From contig CAAFQM010000328.1 of the NCBI GenBank assembly GCA_900765105.1, forward strand, positions 1 through 31,519: a DNA stretch of 31,519 bases. The letters run 5' to 3'. Numbering within the stretch: the stretch's first letter is position 1; each line of letters opens with the position of its first letter. Shown here one piece after another: positions 14,783 to 22,914 of the stretch. The notes under the pieces are model-generated. The model was given only the letters and a program-made list of their open reading frames with translations, was not told the DNA's origin and made no database searches. The position numbers and the translations under genes are program-made. The stretch is from an uncultured Faecalibacterium sp. (lineage in GTDB: Bacteria; Bacillota; Clostridia; Oscillospirales; Ruminococcaceae).

Positions 14783-16285
14783 TCAGTCGTTGGCCTTGGC
14801 CGCGGCATCTTCCTCATAGAAGAGCCTGGTCTTGGGGTCCACCTTGCCGATGCCCAGATAGCGAGCCTTATAGTCCTTGAGCAGCTTGAGGTAGTCGCCG
14901 GACAGCAGCAGGATGACCGCCACGTTGACAAAGGTGGGGATGGCGGAGGTGATATCCACGACCGTCCACACAAAGCCCTGATTGTTGGTCTTGACCAGAT
15001 AGATGGTCCACAGCAGGCCGGGCAGTGCACGGGTGAGGTAGAACAGCTTCATGACTACCTTGCCGAAGATGCCCTCGCGGTTCTTGTACAGGTGGTTCAG
15101 GATGGCGATGTAGTAGGTGAACCAGCCGCCGGAGGTGGTGGCGGTGAACACGATCATGATGACGGCCAGCAGCCATGCACCCACCTGACCAAAGCCCTGC
15201 TGGAAGGCTTCCAGAGCCAGCGTACCGCCGTTGGTGCCGTCGGTCCACATGCCGCTCAGGATGACGGACAGAGCCGTGATGGTGCAGATGATGAAGGTGT
15301 CGAAGAAGACCTCAAAAGAACCCCACAGGCCCTGGCTGACCGGGTGATTGGTGCGGGCGGAGGAGTGGATCATGGGCGAAGTACCCCAGCCGGCTTCGTT
15401 GGAGTAGACGGCGCGGGCCATGCCCACGCGGACGATCTCGGAGACAGCCACGCCTGCAAAGCCGCCCACGGCAGCCGTGCCGGTGAAGGCGTCGTGGAAG
15501 ATGGAGACAAAGGCAGTGGGCACGCGATTGATGTTGACCACGATCATGACGATGCCCATGAGGATGTAGATGATGCTCATGACGGGCACCAGCTTGGAGA
15601 AAATCTGGGCCACGCCCTTGACGCCGCCGCTGGTGATGACGTAGTCGATGACGGTCAGGCCGATGCCCACCAGAATGATGCCTTCCACCTCAAGGGAGCC
15701 GATGTGGATGCTGCCCAGATGGAACGCACCCGCCACGACCTGAGAAGCGGTCAGGGTGGAAGAAGTGACAAAGAAGGTGCTGAAGATGCCGATGCCGAAG
15801 ATGACAGCCGGGATCAGCCACAGTTTGCCCCAGTGACGTTCCTTGCCAAGGCCGTACTCCATGTAGTAGGTGGGGCCGCCGAAGGTGGTGGAGTCATCCT
15901 CCTGGGTGTGGCGGTAGTAGCAGCCCAGCGTGACTTCCACCTGCTTCAGGATCATGCCCAGAGCAGCGGTGAGCCACATCCAGAACACAGCGCCCGGGCC
16001 GCCGGCAGCCACAGCGGTGGCCACGCCGGCAATGTTGCCGAAGCCGACGGTGCCGCCGATGGCGGTGGCAATGGTCTCGAACGGGTGCAGCATACCTTTG
16101 CCGGACTCGTTCTTATCCGCCGTGCCGTGGAAGATCTGGCCGACGGTGTTTTTCATGATCCAGCCAAAGTGGGTGAACTGGAAAAATCCGGACCGCACGG
16201 TAAAGTAGATGCCGGTGGCCAGCATCAGGACGATGAGCGGGATGCCCCAGAGGACGCCATCCAGCCAGTTCAGGAAGTTGATCAT
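14783..16285 (-). CDS. Alanine/glycine:cation symporter (AGCS) family protein
   Basis: 500 residues with about ten to eleven TM segments. AGCS signatures: ATAIGGTVGFGNIAGVATAV near residues 75-95, AALGMILKQVEVTLGCYYR, FGGPTYYMEYGLG, and AGWGTSPMIHSSARTNHPVSQG. These carriers take up alanine, glycine or related amino acids with Na+ or H+. AAAGGGG lies about 12 bases before the ATG. The mRNA starts some 360 bases upstream and passes through a structured leader and a strong terminator (16365-16645), so expression is probably controlled by attenuation. The amidohydrolase gene follows in the same operon. Confidence 0.92.
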   Translation of the reverse strand: MINFLNWLDGVLWGIPLIVLMLATGIYFTVRSGFFQFTHFGWIMKNTVGQIFHGTADKNESGKGMLHPFETIATAIGGTVGFGNIAGVATAVAAGGPGAVFWMWLTAALGMILKQVEVTLGCYYRHTQEDDSTTFGGPTYYMEYGLGKERHWGKLWLIPAVIFGIGIFSTFFVTSSTLTASQVVAGAFHLGSIHIGSLEVEGIILVGIGLTVIDYVITSGGVKGVAQIFSKLVPVMSIIYILMGIVMIVVNINRVPTAFVSIFHDAFTGTAAVGGFAGVAVSEIVRVGMARAVYSNEAGWGTSPMIHSSARTNHPVSQGLWGSFEVFFDTFIICTITALSVILSGMWTDGTNGGTLALEAFQQGFGQVGAWLLAVIMIVFTATTSGGWFTYYIAILNHLYKNREGIFGKVVMKLFYLTRALPGLLWTIYLVKTNNQGFVWTVVDITSAIPTFVNVAVILLLSGDYLKLLKDYKARYLGIGKVDPKTRLFYEEDAAAKAND

Positions 16286-16364
16286 TGTTTTTTGTTTCCC
16301 CTTTCTTTTTCTGCGGAATAGCCCTCAAACTCAAACACGCAGCCGTACCGGCATCTTTTTTCGC

Positions 16365-16441
16365 AAATAAAAAAGGCACCTGCACAGCAGCGCTGTCTCA
16401 CCCCGCATCATTGCGGAATGCTGCACTGCTGAGCAGATACC
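16365..16441 (-). terminator. Attenuator-like terminator in the AGCS leader
   Basis: On the minus strand a 16-nt stem (16426-16441 with 16375-16390) pairs fully apart from one U-U mismatch, counting G-U pairs. A second small hairpin CCGCAATGATGCGG sits in its loop, and TTTTTTATTT follows. It lies 80 bases ahead of the AGCS start codon with no gene in between, so unless read through it would stop the transcript before the operon. Confidence 0.8.
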
Positions 16442-16645
16442 CAGAATTGCAATAGCGCCACTTCATGTTCAATGAAGGAGTGGTACGGATCTTTTCCGCA
16501 CCCCCACGCAGACCTGCCGCCGCAAGGTCCCGTTCGGCGATGATTGCCTTTCCGCTCACTTCAAAGCCCGCCGGCTCCGTGAGGTACTCTTCTGCATCGC
16601 ATCCTCTATATTCGATTTCTATTCAGCTCAGTGTTTCGTAACACG
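16442..16645 (-). ncRNA. Structured leader RNA of unknown class upstream of AGCS
   Basis: From the promoter's start site the RNA begins directly with a hairpin GTGTT/AACAC (16631-16644). Four more stems follow on the minus strand: CTCAC/GTGAG (16555-16583) with an inner AGCC/GGCT, GACCT/AGGTC (16511-16529), GGTGCGG/CCGTACC (16482-16502, one G-U), and CCA-CTTCAT/ATGAAG-TGG (16458-16483, sharing two bases). It then runs into the terminator. The arrangement fits a riboswitch or other attenuator. The conserved glycine-riboswitch and T-box sequences were not found, so the class and ligand are unknown. A stand-alone small RNA of about 280 nt is the alternative. Confidence 0.5.
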
Positions 16646-16651
16646 TTTTTT

Positions 16652-16680
16652 AGTATGCCCCACACGGACAGTTTTGTCAA
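16652..16680 (-). promoter_or_regulatory. Promoter of the AGCS leader and operon
   Basis: On the minus strand consensus TTGACA (16675-16680), 17 bp, CATACT (16652-16657). Transcription would start near 16645, at the base of the first leader hairpin. Confidence 0.7.
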
Positions 16681-16728
16681 GGCATCATGAAAGAATGTTA
16701 TCTGAAGTTGCTCTCATATGAATCATTT

Positions 16729-17013
16729 TCACGGTTCCGTCCTGTTTTTTGCAAAGCTTCCATGAAAATCGTTCTGCAATTCGCTTTTCAGCTCTTCGGC
16801 GGTGTCGGTCAGGCAGCGGATGAGCAGCGGGTTGAATGCGCCGCGCTCACCATGTTCGCCGGTGATGTTGTAGGCGTCCTCGTACCACCCGGCGCGGACG
16901 GTCTTTGTCTGTGCATCATCCGCAAATGCACAGACCGGAAGCACCGCCGCAAAAAGTAAAAGACACAATACAATGCAGACGCATCTTCGCAGACTTGTTC
17001 GAACCTTCTCCAT
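16729..17013 (-). pseudogene. N-terminal remnant of a secreted solute-binding/sensor protein
   Basis: 94 codons from the ATG at 17013 (GGGGTGG upstream). It opens with a basic stretch and a signal peptide, VCIVLCLLLFAAVLPVCAFA. Then KTVRAGWYEDAYNITGEHGERG resembles the start of the periplasmic-binding-type sensor domain found in clostridial sensor kinases and GGDEF/EAL proteins. After GERG the similarity stops, and a short tail ends at 16729. Family members are several hundred residues longer, so this is most likely the stump left by an internal deletion. The receiver remnant at 10617 could come from a protein of the same class, but a link between them is not shown. Confidence 0.55.
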
Positions 17014-17022
17014 ACGTTCCAC

Positions 17023-17229
17023 CCCAAAACAACTTTTTGATGATCCGAGTTGTTATTCAGTTTCAGTATATCACACCCTCCCCCCTCCCGGAATGACAAC
17101 AAAATTTGTGAAAATCTGCCAGATTCCGGGCGGAGAGGGGCACCAATGCGGAAAAGGCCCGCCGCCTGCTGTGGCGGTGGGCCTCTCCCATTGACTGTTT
17201 GCTGAGATGGTCAGTTGAAATGAAGTGTC
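17023..17229 (-). other. Intergenic region between the sensor remnant and the PTS operon
   Basis: The left part is the upstream region of the sensor remnant, with a possible -10 TATACT on the minus strand near 17068 but no good -35. The right part holds the PTS operon terminator at 17151-17183. No other gene is seen. Confidence 0.5.
17151..17183 (-). terminator. Terminator of the cellobiose PTS operon
   Basis: On the minus strand GGCCCACCGCC and GGCGGCGGGCC pair with one mismatch, or fully if slipped, around ACAGCA, followed by TTTTCC. Confidence 0.8.
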
Positions 17230-18675
17230 TTACTCTAGATTCTTGCCATTGGTAGCGATCACATTCTTGTACCAGTAGAACGAGTCCTTGCGGTAGCGCT
17301 TGCACTCCTTTACGTCATCGTCCGTACGGTCCACATAAACAAAGCCATAGCGCTTGGCAATGCCGTTGCTGGTAGAAAGCAGGTCAAATGCAGACCACGG
17401 ATTATAGCCCAGCAGCTTTACTCCGTTTGCAATGGCCGCTTTCATGGCCTTGATGTGCTCGCGGATATACTCAATGCGGTAGGGGTCGTGGATAGAGCCG
17501 TCCTTTTCCAGTTTATCGTAGGCACCAAAGCCGTTTTCGCAGATCATTACCGGGATGTGGTAACGGTCATTGATGTCCTCCAGCACATACTCCAGGCCTA
17601 CCGGGTCAATGGGCATGGAAAAGTCGGTATCGCCGATATACTCATTCTTGCAGCCTTCAAACAGGTCCGGCTGCACTTCGTACACAACATGGCCGCCTTT
17701 TCCGATTTTGTTGTTCTGCTTTGAGCGACGGGCGGCACCCGGAGTCGGAGCCTTGACGCAAGCGCTCTGATAGTAGTTGATCCCGAGGAAGTCAAAGCAC
17801 TCAGAGCCTTTTTTGATCAGCTCCATGTCACCGGGCTGGATGTCGAACATCAGTCCCTGACGTTCGAGATACGCCAGAACTGACTCGGTATACTCGCCGC
17901 GGATGTATGCGTCCATGTAGAAATAGTTCTTGAAGTTGGACGCATTTTTTGCAGCCAGAATATCTTTGGGGTCGCAGGTATGGGGGTAGTAGGGTGCCAT
18001 ATCCAGCGCCGCGCCGCACTGGCCGCCGGGCACGATCTCGTGGATGGCGATGGCCGCTTTTGCATGGGCCAGGTTCATATAGTGGTTGGCCTGATAGCGG
18101 AACTTCGGGTCAAACTTCTGTTCGTTGGTCAGCTTGTTCTTGCGGTCGATGTAGTTGACAACGATGCTCTGTTCGTTGATCGTAAGCCAATACTTGACCT
18201 CGTCCTTGTACTCATTCAGGATAAAGCGGGCGTAATACTCGAAGTCATCCACGATCTGTCGGCTGCCCCAGCCGCCATACTTGTTGACCAGCGCCATGGG
18301 CAGATCGTAGTGCCACATCGTGACCACAGGCTCGATGTTATGGGCATGCAGCTCATGCAGCAGATCGTGGTAGAACTGCACACCTTCCGGGTTCGGTTCG
18401 CCAACTCCGTCCGGCAGAACACGCGCCCAGTTGATGGAGAAACGGTAGGAGCTGAACCCCATCTCTGCCATCAAAGCGACATCCTCTTTATAGTGATGGT
18501 AGTGGTCGCTGGCAACACTGGCATCTGCGTATCCGTATTCTTCGCGGATCTCACGATTGATCACATCCTGCTGGTTGTCCTTTTTGCCATAGCCTTCCGC
18601 AGCGCCTTCGCACTGGTAAGCACTGGTAGCGGCTCCCCACAGAAAGCCTTCGGGAAAACTAGTTACGATTTCCAT
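17230..18675 (-). CDS. 6-phospho-beta-glucosidase (GH1)
   Basis: 481 residues, standard GH1 length. FPEGFLWGAATSAYQCEGA is the family's N-terminal signature. The acid/base Glu is in LTINEQ (about 168) and the nucleophile Glu in ICENGFG (about 380). It splits phosphorylated beta-glucosides such as cellobiose-6'-phosphate into glucose and glucose-6-phosphate in the cytoplasm. Its place last in a PTS operon with IIB, IIC and IIA of the cellobiose class supports phospho-substrates. GGAGG precedes the ATG, and the start overlaps the end of the IIA gene by 17 bases. Confidence 0.94.
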   Translation of the reverse strand: MEIVTSFPEGFLWGAATSAYQCEGAAEGYGKKDNQQDVINREIREEYGYADASVASDHYHHYKEDVALMAEMGFSSYRFSINWARVLPDGVGEPNPEGVQFYHDLLHELHAHNIEPVVTMWHYDLPMALVNKYGGWGSRQIVDDFEYYARFILNEYKDEVKYWLTINEQSIVVNYIDRKNKLTNEQKFDPKFRYQANHYMNLAHAKAAIAIHEIVPGGQCGAALDMAPYYPHTCDPKDILAAKNASNFKNYFYMDAYIRGEYTESVLAYLERQGLMFDIQPGDMELIKKGSECFDFLGINYYQSACVKAPTPGAARRSKQNNKIGKGGHVVYEVQPDLFEGCKNEYIGDTDFSMPIDPVGLEYVLEDINDRYHIPVMICENGFGAYDKLEKDGSIHDPYRIEYIREHIKAMKAAIANGVKLLGYNPWSAFDLLSTSNGIAKRYGFVYVDRTDDDVKECKRYRKDSFYWYKNVIATNGKNLE

Positions 18676-18994
18676 TGATCTTATCCTCCAAGTTACGGTT
18701 CATTCGGATCATCAGACGGATCATGTTCACTTCCGAAATAATGGTCATTACGGTGTCCTGTGCATGCATGAACAGCATCGACAGTTCTGTGGGGTTGCCG
18801 CGGCACTCGTCCTGGATCACATCGGTCTGTGCATTGTGCGCCTTCTTGATTGCTTCGTCGGCCTCCTTCAGCTTGGCGTCCGCTCCTGCACGGTCTCCCC
18901 GCAGCTCGGCCTCCATTGCATCGGTGGCACAGGTTCTTGCGTCGCCGGCATTGATGATAATGCCCATGGCGACCTCTACCATTTTGTCACTCAT
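18659..18994 (-). CDS. PTS lactose/cellobiose-type IIA component
   Basis: 111 residues, the expected size of LacF/CelC-type IIA proteins, which form a helical trimer. MGIIINAGDARTCATDAMEA and the helix with the phospho-accepting His in FMHAQDTVMT (about 77) are family hallmarks. It receives phosphate from HPr and passes it to IIB. AGAGGAA precedes the ATG, and the gene lies 37 bases after IIC. Confidence 0.93.
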   Translation of the reverse strand: MSDKMVEVAMGIIINAGDARTCATDAMEAELRGDRAGADAKLKEADEAIKKAHNAQTDVIQDECRGNPTELSMLFMHAQDTVMTIISEVNMIRLMIRMNRNLEDKINGNRN

Positions 18995-19031
18995 ATGGTG
19001 TTTTTCCTCTGTATTCTAAAGATTTTTGCAG

Positions 19032-20297
19032 TTATGCCTTCACCGGAGCCTCAGCAGCCTCCTTGGCCACTTCCTGCTTTTCGTAGGTTTTGAAGAACGG
19101 GTACCAGATCAGCAGATCGACCACCAGACACACGGCCCACCAGATCACGCCGCGCATATCGCCAGTGAACATCACGGTAGAGAAGGGTGCCGGGATGGTG
19201 GCCACCATGGCCAGCTCGATGGTGGGGATGGCCAGCAGACCGGTTCGCATCACGATCCACACAATGGTGGCATTCACGGTGGTGCAGATCCACATGGGCA
19301 TCATCAGGATGGGGTTGAAAACGATGGGGGTACCGAACAGGATCGGCTCATTGATGTTGAAGATGGCAGGTGCGATACACACGCGCCCCAGCGTCTTCAG
19401 ACGTTTGCTTTTGGAGAACAGGCACCAGATATTCAGCGCCAGAGTGCAGCCCATGCCGCCCAGACAGATCAGGGCAATGCCGTTGCAGACTTCGGAGGTA
19501 GTCAGGTACATTGCAGTGCCGCCGGCTGCCACAGCCGCCACGTTGGCTGCCTGCGCCGGGATGAAGATGGCGTTGCGGGGGCCGGACCAGGTCCAGCCGG
19601 AGATGCCCAGCGAATAGAAGAAGCAGCAGAACAGGTTGAGCAGGATAAAGCCGGGGAAGGTCTGCGCAATGGCATTGATGGGGGCAAACAGTTTAAGAAC
19701 GATGGGATACAGATCCACATCCAGATCAATAATGACGATCTTGAGCAGCAGGATGGACAGGAAGATCGGGATGATGTTCTTGATCCACTCCTGCACGAAC
19801 TCGGGGATCGTATTGTTATTCTTGAACAGATTCAGCTTTGCGATCAGATGGAAGATGATGGACACATACAGACCGATGCAGATCGCAACCACGATACCGG
19901 TGGGGCCGAAACGGTTCCATGTAACAGAGTAGACGCCGTCCACCGTAGTGCCCTTCATTGCAAGAATATAAGCACAGATGCCGGTCAGGCCGCCTACCAC
20001 CTGATAATTACGGTGCTTCAGCGAACCCATTTCCTGATAGACCATCATAAAGGCTACCAGCAGTGATAACATGCTGAAGGTGTAGTTTGAAACTGCGCTC
20101 AGATTCGGCAGAATGTTGGGAAAATAAGGCTGCACAACATTGTAGAAGAAAATCAGACAGCCGGTAAGGATGAACGGCAGGCACTTGACGATGCCTGCAG
20201 AGAAGCCGTGCACCCACGGCCGCTCGGTGAACTTCTGCACTGCAGGGGTCACTTTGTACTGCAGCCAATCCATAAACTTCTGTAAGGTTTTACCCAT
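19032..20297 (-). CDS. celB: PTS cellobiose-type IIC membrane component
   Basis: 421 residues, about ten TM segments. It is the sugar-transporting channel of the lactose/cellobiose PTS class. VHGFSAGIVKCLPFILTG near the N-terminus and APAIFNINEPILFGTPIVFNP (substrate-binding NEP motif) are the family markers. The sugar is phosphorylated by IIB as it passes. AGGAGGAAG precedes the ATG. It follows IIB by 15 bases. Confidence 0.94.
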   Translation of the reverse strand: MGKTLQKFMDWLQYKVTPAVQKFTERPWVHGFSAGIVKCLPFILTGCLIFFYNVVQPYFPNILPNLSAVSNYTFSMLSLLVAFMMVYQEMGSLKHRNYQVVGGLTGICAYILAMKGTTVDGVYSVTWNRFGPTGIVVAICIGLYVSIIFHLIAKLNLFKNNNTIPEFVQEWIKNIIPIFLSILLLKIVIIDLDVDLYPIVLKLFAPINAIAQTFPGFILLNLFCCFFYSLGISGWTWSGPRNAIFIPAQAANVAAVAAGGTAMYLTTSEVCNGIALICLGGMGCTLALNIWCLFSKSKRLKTLGRVCIAPAIFNINEPILFGTPIVFNPILMMPMWICTTVNATIVWIVMRTGLLAIPTIELAMVATIPAPFSTVMFTGDMRGVIWWAVCLVVDLLIWYPFFKTYEKQEVAKEAAEAPVKA

Positions 20298-20312
20298 TTT
20301 CGCTTCCTCCTG

Positions 20313-20630
20313 TCAGCCCTTGTTCAGGACACCAAGTGCAAAATCGATCAGTCCATTGCCATCCAGAGTGCCATAGACCGATTGCGGGATCACTTCCACC
20401 GGGATATCGTACTGCCCGGCGATCTCCTCAAATTCCTCCTTGTGAGAAGCAAAGTGCGGACCGATCAGCAGCAGGTCATAGTCCTCGATCACATCTTCCA
20501 CAAGGCTCTGGCTCTTGGCTGCCACCTTTGTTCCGGGTGCCTTTTCGTTGGCCGCCTTCTGCGCCGCCTGCGCCAGGAAACCGGAGCTCATCCCTGCGCC
20601 GCAGCAAAGTAAGATCTTGTACGCTTTCAT
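20313..20630 (-). CDS. PTS cellobiose-type IIB component
   Basis: 105 residues. ILLCCGAGMSSGFLA carries the phospho-accepting Cys at about residue 10 in the CxAGMSS loop, and DLLLIGPHFASHKEEF is the second family motif. It passes phosphate from IIA to the incoming sugar. It is the first gene of the operon, with AAAGGAG before the ATG. Confidence 0.93.
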   Translation of the reverse strand: MKAYKILLCCGAGMSSGFLAQAAQKAANEKAPGTKVAAKSQSLVEDVIEDYDLLLIGPHFASHKEEFEEIAGQYDIPVEVIPQSVYGTLDGNGLIDFALGVLNKG

Positions 20631-20732
20631 GTTTATTCTCCTTTCACATGATGTTCCAAACCGGAGCCGACTGTCTGCGGCTCCTTAACCTGGCTCCATT
20701 ATCAGTCAGCCTACCGTAAAAAGAAAGTCTGT

Positions 20733-20771
20733 GTTTTTTCCGCTTTCGGGAAAATCCCAGTCTTTTTTTCC
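20733..20771. promoter_or_regulatory. Candidate operator region between PTS operon and regulator
   Basis: Two overlapping inverted repeats: TTTTTTCCG-CTTT-CGGGAAAA (about 20733-20754) and GGAAAA (20749-20754), N11, TTTTCC (20766-20771). They lie between the divergent IIB gene and the PRD regulator and are likely sites for that regulator. Confidence 0.45.
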
Positions 20772-20794
20772 AGCCAGAAACCCGCTATTATAAT
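20767..20794 (+). promoter_or_regulatory. Promoter of the PRD regulator
   Basis: TATAAT at 20789-20794 with TTTCCA (20767-20772) 16 bp upstream, four of six -35 matches. The -35 overlaps the candidate operator. Confidence 0.55.
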
Positions 20795-20838
20795 ATAAGA
20801 GAAGTCGTGAGAAAACAGGAAAAGAGGTTTTCAGCCCC

Positions 20839-22737
20839 ATGCTTTCCCAAAAAGAAGTTGTCCGTTATTTGAATCAGCACAGCGGCATCCAGATGATCGA
20901 CGATATGGCGGCCTTTTTTTCGGTCACGCCCCGCACCGTCCGCAATCACCTGCGCAATCTTCAGGGGGAATATCCCGGCTGTCTCGAGGTCAGCCGCGGG
21001 CGCATAAAGCTGCTCAGCCCTCTGCCGGAGAAAAGTCCCGGCCCTGCGCAGGTTCCCTCTTCGCAGACCGAGCGTGAGCGGTATATCCTGCGGGAGCTTC
21101 TCTCCCGCAGAGACCCTATGGATCTGGATGAACTCGCCGCTTCGCTGTTCATCTCAGAGGTCACCCTGCAGAACGAGATCAAAGCGATCCGGCATGACAT
21201 TGCGGAATATCACCTTTCTCTGCGCACCAAGAACAACACGCTGTTCATTTCCGGCAGCGAAAAGGACAAAAAGAGGCTGATGATCCGGCTGATCTACAAC
21301 GAGGCCCAGCATTCTCTCGTGAGCATGGACACCCTGTGCGCCATTTTTCCTCGCTATGACATCGAAAAGATCCGCAGCAGCATTCTTAGCTGCCTGAACG
21401 AGCAGCATTTTTTCATTGACGAATATTCCCTCATCAATTTATTGCTGCATATGCTCATCACGATGGATCAGCTTGGAACTGCGCCTCTTGCTGCCCGACA
21501 TGAAATTTCCTCTGACCTGATCGAGCTGAACAGGCACTTTGTCTCCATCATTGACACCATCTGTGCCGAGTTGGAGCAGGAATACGGCATTGCTTTTACC
21601 CGCAGCAACAAATACCAGTTCACCCTTTTGCTGATGACCCGCGCCGTACGCAGTCAGGATGTTTCCCTGCCAAGCCGCGATGCCCTGTCCATTCACCCGG
21701 AGACGATGCACCTTGTGGACACGATCGTTCAATCGGTAAAACAGGTCTATGACATCGACCTGACCGACATTGATTTTTTCATCCCCTTTGCGCTTCACAT
21801 CGACAATATGCTCGTGCGCCTGCGGCAGAATGTTTCGATCCACAACCCGCTTTTGCACAACATCAAAACCATGTCACCGATCATCTATGACATCGCTGTG
21901 TACATTTCCAATATGATAAACCATCAGGAACATGTCCAGCTTTACGAAGACGAAATCGCTTATATCGCCCTGCACATCGGTGCGCGGATCCAGGATATCT
22001 ATAACCGCCGCGGCAAGCTGAGCGTCATTCTGCTCTGTCCGCAGTATTACTCCTATGATCATCGCCAGTTCGACCGCCTGCAAAGCTACTTTTCCGATGA
22101 AATGACCATCGAAACGGTAGTCACCGCGCCTTATGAACTTTCCGGGCTGAAATGCGATATGATCCTTTCCACCCTGCCCATCACCGCCGATGTTCCCGTT
22201 GTCTTTATCTCCAATTTTATCAGCAACACCGACCGTCAGGCAATCAGCGATGTGATCCGCCGCCTGAAGGCCGGGCGCGAAAAAGAACGGCTTCTGGGCC
22301 TGCTCCAGACTCTGATCGACGCCGAGCTTTTTACTCCTTCTGCCAGCTACGATGACCGGGAAAGCGCGATCCGTGCAATCGGCGAAACGATGCGTTCCCA
22401 CGGCATCATCTCGCAGGAGTTTATTGAAAGCGCGCTGGAGCGAGAAAATATCTCTCCCACAAATTTTGGCTTGATCGCCATCCCGCACCCCTCCGACTGC
22501 CGGGCCACACGCTCCGCTATCGCCGTTTCGCTTCTCCGCAGGCCACTGCTCTGGGGAACAAGCAATGTCCGCATCATTTTTATGATCTCCGTTTCCAAAA
22601 GCGACCTTTCTGATTTTTCCGATATTTTCTCCTATCTGCCCCGTGTATGCAGCGATTATAAAAATCTTGAACAGCTGGCCTCTGCCTCCTGCTACGAGGA
22701 ATTCATTCGCATTCTCGGAAATATCTGCGCCGAATAA
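20839..22737 (+). CDS. PRD-containing transcriptional regulator (LicR/MtlR-like)
   Basis: 632 residues with the domain order of PTS-controlled activators: an HTH (VVRYLNQHSGIQMIDDMAAFF...TPRTVRNHL), a second Mga-type HTH (MDLDELAASLFISEVTLQNEI), and two PRD domains with conserved histidines (FALHIDNMLVR, YIALHIGARIQ). An IIB-like domain follows (LSVILLCPQYYSYDH), then a C-terminal IIA-like domain (NFGLIAIPHPSD, phospho-His). PTS proteins phosphorylate these domains, so the regulator senses both its sugar and the general PTS state. It is divergent from the cellobiose-type PTS operon, the probable target. The IIB-like loop lacks the CxxGxxTS form, so phosphorylation there is uncertain. Confidence 0.9.
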   Translation: MLSQKEVVRYLNQHSGIQMIDDMAAFFSVTPRTVRNHLRNLQGEYPGCLEVSRGRIKLLSPLPEKSPGPAQVPSSQTERERYILRELLSRRDPMDLDELAASLFISEVTLQNEIKAIRHDIAEYHLSLRTKNNTLFISGSEKDKKRLMIRLIYNEAQHSLVSMDTLCAIFPRYDIEKIRSSILSCLNEQHFFIDEYSLINLLLHMLITMDQLGTAPLAARHEISSDLIELNRHFVSIIDTICAELEQEYGIAFTRSNKYQFTLLLMTRAVRSQDVSLPSRDALSIHPETMHLVDTIVQSVKQVYDIDLTDIDFFIPFALHIDNMLVRLRQNVSIHNPLLHNIKTMSPIIYDIAVYISNMINHQEHVQLYEDEIAYIALHIGARIQDIYNRRGKLSVILLCPQYYSYDHRQFDRLQSYFSDEMTIETVVTAPYELSGLKCDMILSTLPITADVPVVFISNFISNTDRQAISDVIRRLKAGREKERLLGLLQTLIDAELFTPSASYDDRESAIRAIGETMRSHGIISQEFIESALERENISPTNFGLIAIPHPSDCRATRSAIAVSLLRRPLLWGTSNVRIIFMISVSKSDLSDFSDIFSYLPRVCSDYKNLEQLASASCYEEFIRILGNICAE

Positions 22738-22742
22738 TCCAT

Positions 22743-22784
22743 AGCCCGCCGGCTTCCGCAAGGGAAAACCGGCGGGCTTATTTT
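22743..22784 (+). terminator. Terminator of the PRD regulator gene
   Basis: AGCCCGCCGG (22743-22752) and CCGGCGGGCT (22769-22778), then TATTTT. Confidence 0.88.
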
Positions 22785-22841
22785 CCGCCCTTTTATAAGT
22801 CCTATTTATAGTATCCAATATTTCATATACTTAAAACGCAG

Positions 22842-22869
22842 AGAGCACATTGATTGACAACCGTGCTCT
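22842..22869. promoter_or_regulatory. Inverted repeat bracketing the cas3 -35 box
   Basis: AGAGCAC (22842-22848) and GTGCTCT (22863-22869), a perfect 7-bp inverted repeat whose centre holds the -35 box TTGACA. It has the layout of a repressor operator for the cas3 promoter. Confidence 0.5.
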
Positions 22870-22882
22870 TTCATCGTATGGT
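22854..22882 (+). promoter_or_regulatory. Promoter of cas3
   Basis: TTGACA (22854-22859), 17 bp, TATGGT (22877-22882). The cas3 start codon is 33 bases downstream. Confidence 0.7.
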
Positions 22883-22914
22883 AAAGCTATCAACAACATT
22901 CAGGAGGGATCTTT

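Noticed and set aside
16442..16618. Open frame of about 66 codons on the minus strand inside the AGCS leader (DAEEYLTEPAGFEVSGKA...)
   Set aside because: No start codon with a ribosome binding site, the stop falls in the terminator loop, and the base pairing of the region fits a structured RNA better. A decayed gene cannot be fully excluded.
16365..16645. Glycine riboswitch or T-box ahead of the AGCS symporter
   Set aside because: A CGCCGAA segment is present, but the other conserved glycine-riboswitch parts and the T-box antiterminator sequence are not.
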